In this document: positions 59,701 to 64,000 of the stretch, in pieces | How positions within the stretch are numbered: position 1 is the first letter of the stretch | Layout of the letters: the number at the start of each line of letters is the position of its first letter | DNA from: Reticulitermes speratus | Lineage: Eukaryota; Arthropoda; Insecta; Blattodea; Rhinotermitidae | Assembly: GCA_021186555.1 (NCBI GenBank) | Contig: JAJKFL010000004.1 | Span: 25,758,406-25,822,405, forward strand | Length of the DNA stretch: 64,000 nucleotides | Reading direction: 5' to 3' | Notes under the pieces: generated by a model | What the model saw: only the letters and a program-made list of their open reading frames with translations | Databases searched by the model: none | Told to the model about the DNA's origin: nothing | Made by a program: the position numbers and the translations under genes

Positions 59701-62700
59701 TGGTACAATACTTTAACCCTTTATAGTACACAGTACTTCATATTGATGGACAATAAAATCCTGTGTTATGCTGTACTTCATATTCATGAACAAAAAACCC
59801 TTTTTCCTACACTGTACTTCATATTCTTTCTTTCTTCTTTCTTATTCTAACCTCTTTTTACCTACTCATTGCAGGTGTAGAGGGTTACTGATGTACCTGA
59901 TCACACTCAATGACACACACACACACATTCAATAGGACTCTTCTGGATGAGAGATTGGCCCATCGCAGAAACCTCTACCTGACAACACACAACATTCAGA
60001 AGAGACAAACATCCATGTCCCCGGTGGGATTCGAACCCGCAATTCCGGCAAGCGAGCAGCCACAGACCTACGCCTTTGACCACGTGGCCACCAGGACCAG
60101 CATTATGTGTTGTTTTCTTGTTCTCTCCATATATATACGTACATATATAAAGAAAAATGACTGAACAAAACTTTCATACAACTTACTGACAAAATTAACT
60201 TATGACAATTGATTTTGTCATCAGATATTTAGGCTAGTACAATACACTAGAACTCCAGTTTTGAGTTAGAAAAGGTTTTCATGTCACAGCTACAGACTGG
60301 AGGAGAAAAAAAAGTTCAAAATATATTTAGAGACACCAAAAAACTCTTTTCTCCACATCTGCCACACATGTAAAAAACTTTATAAGAATTGGCTAGTAAG
60401 TACAACAGTCACCACAGTGAAGACAGACACGAAACACAATTGTACTACAAACCTGGCTTTCATTATACAATAAGGAAAATGTGTGTGTGAGAAAGAGATA
60501 GAGGGGGGGGGGGGGGGGGGGGGGGGATCACCTGTCACATATCCATTTTCCTGAAATTCCTTCCACACAAAAGGATAGACATTTACAAATGAAGCCTTAT
60601 CTCCCATTCGTTTTCGTGTTTCTGGTAGTTCAAGCTCTGTCTTCCCTGAAAAATAAATCACACAGCAGTAATTGTACTAACAGGTAAATTTCCACATCCC
60701 AGGCTTAAAAATTCTGTGCAACATTATGTTCACAGCGTAACAGAATGAAATGCCATAACAATTAACTTAAGCAGATTTTGGAAAGGTACACTTCAAAATG
60801 TAACTGTTGAAAGGTAAAATTGTTAAAAACGATAAAACATTGTCAATTAAATTACCGTATATTCTCAAATCTAATCCGCACTCAGCTTTTGGTGATTTCT
60901 TAAACGAAAAAAGTTAGTTCGCGGTTCTGATCTGCACCTTTCCTTCAACCACCCCTTGCCCACGGGGCGACTGATTGAATAATATTGGATGTTACCAATG
61001 CGTTAAAATCCGACACTACGCCTGGGGCCGATGAGTCATACCGATATCGTGAGGCAGGCCTTTCTCAACAAACGTGCGCAATCTCGTCTGAAGCCAGCTC
61101 GCACCTTAGTTGTTGAAACATGGGAGGTGCTTGTTCCAATTTGTCGTGTACCATAGTTATGGAAGAGGGACGCCTGAAATCTAAACGACTCTCATATACG
61201 GCAAAGTTCAAACGTGAAGTTGTTCGGTGCGCAGAGGAGAATGGAAACCGCAAAGCCGTTGCAATTTTTGGAGTTGATGATATGACGATATGCCAAAAGC
61301 TCCCAAAAGATTTTGAACAGAAGTTGTTGAATTATCAACAATTATCATCCGAAGATGACATTATATGGGACGACGATGTTGAAGATAAAGATGATAGTGA
61401 CTGGGTGGAGAGCACAGATAACGATTCAGTTATGAGTGATGACGGCGAGTCTGATGAATAATAAATTATAATAATAAATAATAAAATAATAAAGTATTGT
61501 ATTGCTCTTACGGCACGTACAGCAGCTCTATCATTTTTCCAAAATCCAGCTGTCGACCGCGAATCTAATCCGCACGCGAATCTAATCTGCATCTGATTTT
61601 TTAGCCCTCTAAAACTGTAAAAAGGGTGCGGATTAGATTCGAGATTATACGGTAGCATGTATAAATAACATATTCCTATAAAGCCAAGATAATTTTATCT
61701 AGTTTGTCTCAAAAACTACAGACTGATTTTCTAATTAAAGCAAAACCTAAATCATGTACAACAGTAGCTACTTATTTTGAAAGCTTGATTATCACATAAA
61801 TATTCCAGAAAATTCACAAATGTGGTTGGCAGTGGCCCCAACTGATATGTTCAAATTGCCACAATGTTGTTACTACTGATGGCAAGATATTAAAGAAGTC
61901 CCAAATGGCATTCTTACTCATACTGAGAAACACAGTAACTGATAAATCAATGTCTACACTACGAGCATCTGTACCTGAAGCAGGAAATGAACACACAAGA
62001 CACAGGCAGCTTGTCAGTTGGGGTACAATTAAATATAAATCCTCCTTTGGAACTCTACATGCTTCAGTCTGGCTCAGTAAGTTTGTATTAAATCAAAACT
62101 AGCTGCATGTACTACAGTCAGTCACCTTACATAAAATGTCAAATCTGAATTCTGAATAACTGTCATCACATAAAGCAGGTTTTGACATCATCTTTTTTTT
62201 TTAAATAAACTCCAAGTCCTTTAAAACACATCTGCCAATGCAGGTTAGTAATTTCAGTCCAGAATTTTTATACTACTTCATTTAATATTCATCAAATCAA
62301 AAATCTTTTCAATTAGATGACAACTTTTCATATAATAAGCCAATCTTAAAAGATGGTAATTCGCATATAAAGGACTTCCCAGATCTTGCTAGCAGCAATA
62401 ACAACAAAGAAATCTGATTTGAGATATGCACTGAAATCACACTTCTTCAGACTTTGGAAGTAGATGCTAATGAAACATCTGTATTTGGCTTGAAGTTCAA
62501 ATCCAAAATTCAAAGCAATATATGAGTATGAAACTAAAAATATTACAATTCATACATCTTAATTTTTATTAAAAGGGATATCACATTAGAGTACATTCCA
62601 GGGGTGGCCAAAACGTGGCCTGCACACGTCACTGGTGTTTACATGCACAGGAGGCTGACCGTAAATGGACTTTTGAAATACTGTCCAAAGAAATGGGACT

Positions 62701-63432
62701 CATAGCTAACTGAAATTAACCTACTGTAGTTGGATGAACACAAACATAAAGACATCAAATAAGAAAAATTATTTTATTGACATTTATCATCCTAAGAGAT
62801 CATATGCTGGTCACTAAACATACTGGTGAATGGCCTTGTGTGCCATATGCTGGTCTCTGTGTGTTTGTCTGGCAGCAATCTCAATGTCCGTGCTAAACCA
62901 GAAAAACGCTGTCAAGAGACACAATTGGCATTTAAATCCATTTCCTAAAAGTTAATGCATGGCTCTTGCATAACTTGCCTTTTAAAGTGAGGCTCATCTA
63001 GCTGGTCACCCCTGTGATATTCCAACTAAAATTACAAACTTCATAAGGGTGAAAATGACAAGTCACCTTTCTATTTTAATAAATTCTTACATATATTCCA
63101 CTTTTTTGGGAGATAAGAAAATCAATAACCATGCAACCTAGACGCATTGTATTCGCCTTTCCATAGCTTGAGGCACACCTGTGAGGATTGGTATAAGAGC
63201 TTGCGGTGTTCCATCGCCAACAATATTGTAGCCATACAGGTCAATCATTTGTTGAGTCTCATGAAGGTAATGGTATGTGCGTGGTAAATGACGTTTAAAC
63301 ATGTTATGCGACAAAGAGTCAAAACCGAATATTAACACATTCAGTCGCAAAGCATCATGTGGGAGCTTATCAAAGCCTGTACGATCCAATACATCTTGAT
63401 CATGGCGGATTCCTGCCAGTATGTTTCCCCAT
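47764..63432 (-). CDS. DUF229 family (sulfatase/alkaline-phosphatase-like fold) protein, 5' end off window
   Basis: Minus-strand exons: 63432-63179, 60645-60532, 57929-57769, 56043-55838, 53918-53681, 52324-52192, 49972-49717 and 47886-47764 (stop TAG 47766-47764). About 494 C-terminal residues are visible and at least one upstream exon is missing to the right. Recognised blocks in order: NVLIFGFDSLSHNMFKR (start of the phosphatase-like fold), GKTELELPETRKR, NVYPFVWKEF, DCPHIGTFTYRLKGF, LLIIMSDHGPR (metal-site SDHG), FADIRNTQQGKQEERLP, and ISRINRYG near the cysteine-rich C-terminus. These match the DUF229 family (Pfam PF02995) of arthropods and nematodes, whose substrate is unknown to me. Junction phases agree throughout if one base is missing in exon 52324-52192. 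As read, that exon ends in a premature stop, so the copy is either a very recent pseudogene or carries a sequence error. Convergent with CFAP300. Confidence 0.88.
47982..48805. mobile_element. Palindromic foldback element with 34-bp extension
   Basis: The palindrome 48016-48805 is nearly perfect (about 790 bp). On this copy the 34-bp extension is at the left (47982-48015). Target duplication AAACAAAAAA at 47972-47981 and 48806-48815. The arms carry CCGAAACATATGTAGGGG but the CUGANGA half is degenerate. It lies just upstream (gene sense) of the DUF229 terminal exon. Confidence 0.85.
49250..49530 (+). mobile_element. LINE 3' remnant (GHVARMG-type family)
   Basis: Plus-strand remnant with the signature GGATTCAACTGGATGAGAAT and the terminal AGAATTCCTTGACCAGC. 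It lies in the DUF229 intron between exons 49972 and 47886. Confidence 0.5.
50370..50525 (+). mobile_element. SINE family 1, 5'-truncated
   Basis: Body and 3' end only (GGCATGAAGCTAACCACTCA onward), in a DUF229 intron. Confidence 0.6.
50945..51265 (-). mobile_element. SINE family 1 with expanded poly-C
   Basis: Minus-strand copy with a perfect B box GGTTCGAATCC and a 24-base C run (51079-51102, plus strand) inside the body. A further 19-base C run follows at 51269-51287. Confidence 0.7.
51905..52050. repeat. Polypurine trinucleotide tract
   Basis: CAA repeats, then GAG/GAAG-rich DNA, then GGTGAT/GGTGG and CAACAA repeats. It lies in the DUF229 intron between exons 52192 and 49972. Confidence 0.85.
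52192..52324 (-). other. DUF229 exon with apparent 1-nt deletion
   Basis: From the acceptor at 52324 the frame reads VPVERTCADAYIEP, as expected before the cysteine-rich segment of the family. From about 52281-52284 the family match continues in the next frame (WCACLDWQEINLHDRLVARA), down to a good GTAAAT donor at 52191. Adding one base gives an exon of 134 nt that joins in phase with both neighbours. As written, the original frame meets TAG at 52207-52205. Confidence 0.8.
52885..53115 (-). mobile_element. Solo Penelope-type terminal repeat
   Basis: A single, non-palindromic copy related to the arm of 36783-37345 (shared start CGACAAATGTACAC / TGACAAATGTACAC). It has the best hammerhead-like motif of the window at 52952-52995. 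Ends are approximate. Confidence 0.6.
52952..52995 (-). ncRNA. Hammerhead-like ribozyme motif, type I order
   Basis: On the minus strand: helix I GUCC/GGAC; core CUGAAGA; one extra U; helix II GAACCU/AGGUUC closed by a 6-nt loop; GAAA; a very short helix III (ACAUGU); and U before the predicted cleavage site. All pairs in helices I and II are Watson-Crick. Hammerheads with a tiny helix III are known from Penelope-like retroelements and act best as dimers. Activity is not shown here, and the extra U after the core is a deviation. Confidence 0.55.
54150..54330 (-). mobile_element. LINE 3' remnant (GHVARMG-type family)
   Basis: Minus-strand 3' end. On the plus strand it reads CAGTCAAGAAATTTCCTGCC, then CCAAATCAATCCAGTC. 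It lies upstream of DUF229 exon 53918. Confidence 0.45.
54724..55180 (+). mobile_element. Tigger-like MITE, diverged
   Basis: Ends CAGCAAAATTTCATTAATCT and AGAATTTTGACG. Inner frames resemble the 32723 copy (ENTEEDPDNPEPD). It lies in a DUF229 intron. Confidence 0.6.
56341..56940. mobile_element. Palindromic foldback element with 33-34-bp extension
   Basis: Palindrome from 56341 (CTCAACAATTAAACCAACAA) to about 56907, then a 33-34-bp extension. Target duplication AAATGCATTTTCAGTCA at 56324-56340 and 56941-56957. Both arms carry hammerhead-like motifs (56390-56434 minus, 56814-56858 plus). It lies in a DUF229 intron. Confidence 0.85.
56814..56858 (+). ncRNA. Hammerhead-like ribozyme motif
   Basis: Plus strand: helix I AACCC/GGGUU, core CUGAUGA, extra U, a 3-bp helix II GGC/GCC, GAAA, helix III ACAUAUGU, then A before the predicted cleavage site. 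The inverted copy at 56390-56434 keeps the core and helix I but has a weaker helix II. Confidence 0.45.
58340..59700 (-). mobile_element. Tc1/mariner-type transposase remnant
   Basis: Minus-strand frames: an N-terminal helix-turn-helix part at 59679-59377 (EISVSKSSVHAATKL, YKFAAVQELQEADYV) and a late catalytic block at about 59000-58940 (YLMPCDYYLWGSLKDSAYK, from SPDLTPCDYFLWG). It is interrupted by the LINE unit 58498-58927 and in a DUF229 intron. Confidence 0.6.
58498..58927 (-). mobile_element. Short LINE 3' unit (RNase H family), nested in a transposon remnant
   Basis: About 430 bp of the same unit as 42943-43386, ending in a GAAGAAGAAGAAG tail on the minus strand. A 13-bp duplication TGTGAACTGCCTT flanks it (58485-58497 and 58928-58940). 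It sits inside the decayed Tc1/mariner-type transposase at 58340-59700, so it arrived later. Confidence 0.82.
59717..59884. mobile_element. Possible piggyBac-like MITE
   Basis: TTAA at 59713-59716, ends CCCTTTATAGTACAC / CCCTCTACACCTG. It overlaps the tail of a SINE and is weak. Confidence 0.25.
59830..60105 (-). mobile_element. tRNA-derived SINE, family 2
   Basis: The minus-strand head begins CTGGTGGCCACGTGGTC (A-box region) and has a perfect B box GGGTTCGAATCCC. The tail carries AAAGAAAG-like repeats and ATATGAAGTAC. It does not fold as a complete tRNA gene. Confidence 0.65.
60503..60526. repeat. 24-base G run next to a splice donor
   Basis: On the DUF229 transcript this is a C24 run starting about six bases into the intron after donor 60531. 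Confidence 0.9.
60855..61652 (+). mobile_element. Pogo-like transposon, internally deleted, with an intact 113-residue ORF
   Basis: Same family as 46680-47398 with the same inverted ends and TA flanks, in opposite orientation, within a DUF229 intron. ORF 61120-61461 joins part of the Brinker-type DNA-binding domain (KRLSYTAKFKREVVRCAEEN) to a short second helix-turn-helix piece (ICQKLPKDFEQKLLNYQ) and a strongly acidic tail rich in D and E. The catalytic DDE domain is gone but the frame stays open. Confidence 0.75.
61655..63178. other. DUF229 intron
   Basis: Apart from repeat R at 62790-62960, no feature is recognised. Confidence 0.4.
62790..62960 (+). repeat. Interspersed repeat R
   Basis: CATATGCTGGTCTCTGTGTG and GGCATTTAAATCCATTTCCT match the 11085 copy. 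Confidence 0.5.
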
Positions 63433-64000
63433 CTGAAAGAAATGTATGGTCTATTCAACATTCATTGCAATTATCCAATTTCAAATTTTAACTCACATTG
63501 TTAGTACATATACAAGCATAATGGTATCTGGAATAAAACATCTTTGGTGAAACTGGCATGAGGTTAGTTTTATACTGGCCACCAGTAGTAACCAGTCTAC
63601 TGAAAGTATGTTAGTTAATTATGTACACAAAAAAAAAAAAGGTAGAAATTTTGCTCTACAGTACAAAATACGGTACTGTGCTGTAATAGTTTCAAAAGTA
63701 TGAAATGGGGATACTTTCATTACCATTTTAATGAATGGTGATACACAGGAGCTCCAGAATAACATGATCCATGGATCAGGGGTCATAGCTGTCCATAGGG
63801 TATAAGGAATCAGGGTCAATTTTTTAAGCCCTTTCCTTTATGGAGTTCCATGTTTCTACATCCTGAAAAAGAAACTACGGCCTTTACTTCATGATTTTAA
63901 TAACTCTGTGGTGAATAGAGAGGGCATAATTTGGAGTGTGTGTGGTTGTTTCAACAGCACCCACAATGCTTTAGCACAAAGCAGTCAGTTATCACAAACC
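63433..64000. other. DUF229 upstream intron, no exon found
   Basis: The preceding exon, needed in the correct phase before 63432, is not seen. A poly-A run lies at about 63629. Confidence 0.4.

Noticed and set aside
60020..60105. Possible tRNA gene with a perfect B box
   Set aside because: The cloverleaf is not complete and a SINE body and tail follow, so it is called a tRNA-derived SINE.
63619..63819. Candidate upstream exon of the DUF229 gene
   Set aside because: No family similarity and no correctly phased splice sites.

Overview
The window is animal nuclear DNA: AT-rich, with split genes, long introns, GT-AG splice sites, and many LINEs, SINEs and DNA transposons. The repeats (RTE-like and CR1-like LINEs, Penelope-type palindromes, tRNA-derived SINEs, pogo/Tigger elements) and the protein matches suggest an insect, perhaps cockroach or termite-like. 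That placement is inferred from memory of such genomes, not computed. I see no bacterial, viral or CRISPR features.

Three conserved genes form the backbone. (1) ALG9, an ER alpha-1,2-mannosyltransferase of N-glycan assembly, lies on the minus strand from 27088 to 624. Ten exons are readable and the C-terminal exon(s) lie beyond the left edge. (2) CFAP300, a cilia/dynein-assembly factor, lies on the plus strand at 27194..32192. It is complete, with 5 exons and 262 residues. The ALG9 and CFAP300 start codons are only 105 bp apart, so they form a divergent pair sharing a short promoter. A 13-bp match to the RFX X-box lies just before the CFAP300 ATG. (3) A DUF229 family (sulfatase/alkaline-phosphatase-like) gene lies on the minus strand from 63432 down to 47764. 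Eight exons are readable, including the terminal one, and the 5' exons are off the right edge. It is convergent with CFAP300. One exon carries an apparent 1-nt deletion. A small four-helix MARVEL-like ORF is nested in an ALG9 intron.

Mobile DNA fills the introns and the 32.2-47.7 kb intergenic region. Highlights are: a 5'-truncated RTE-like LINE with an intact RT ORF flanked by a perfect 131-bp direct repeat (4306-6735); a CR1-like LINE (20.8-26.6 kb) split by an inverted relative and then by a palindromic element; LINE 3' fragments with RNase H; pogo, Tigger, mariner and piggyBac-like remnants; and two tRNA-derived SINE families.

The most interesting system is a set of foldback elements at 25258, 36783, 47982 and 56341. 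Each is a near-complete palindrome bounded by a target duplication, with about 34 bp of extra sequence on one side only. Most carry hammerhead-like cores (CUGANGA...GAAAC) in their arms. This architecture resembles the terminal repeats of Penelope-like retroelements, here without any coding region.
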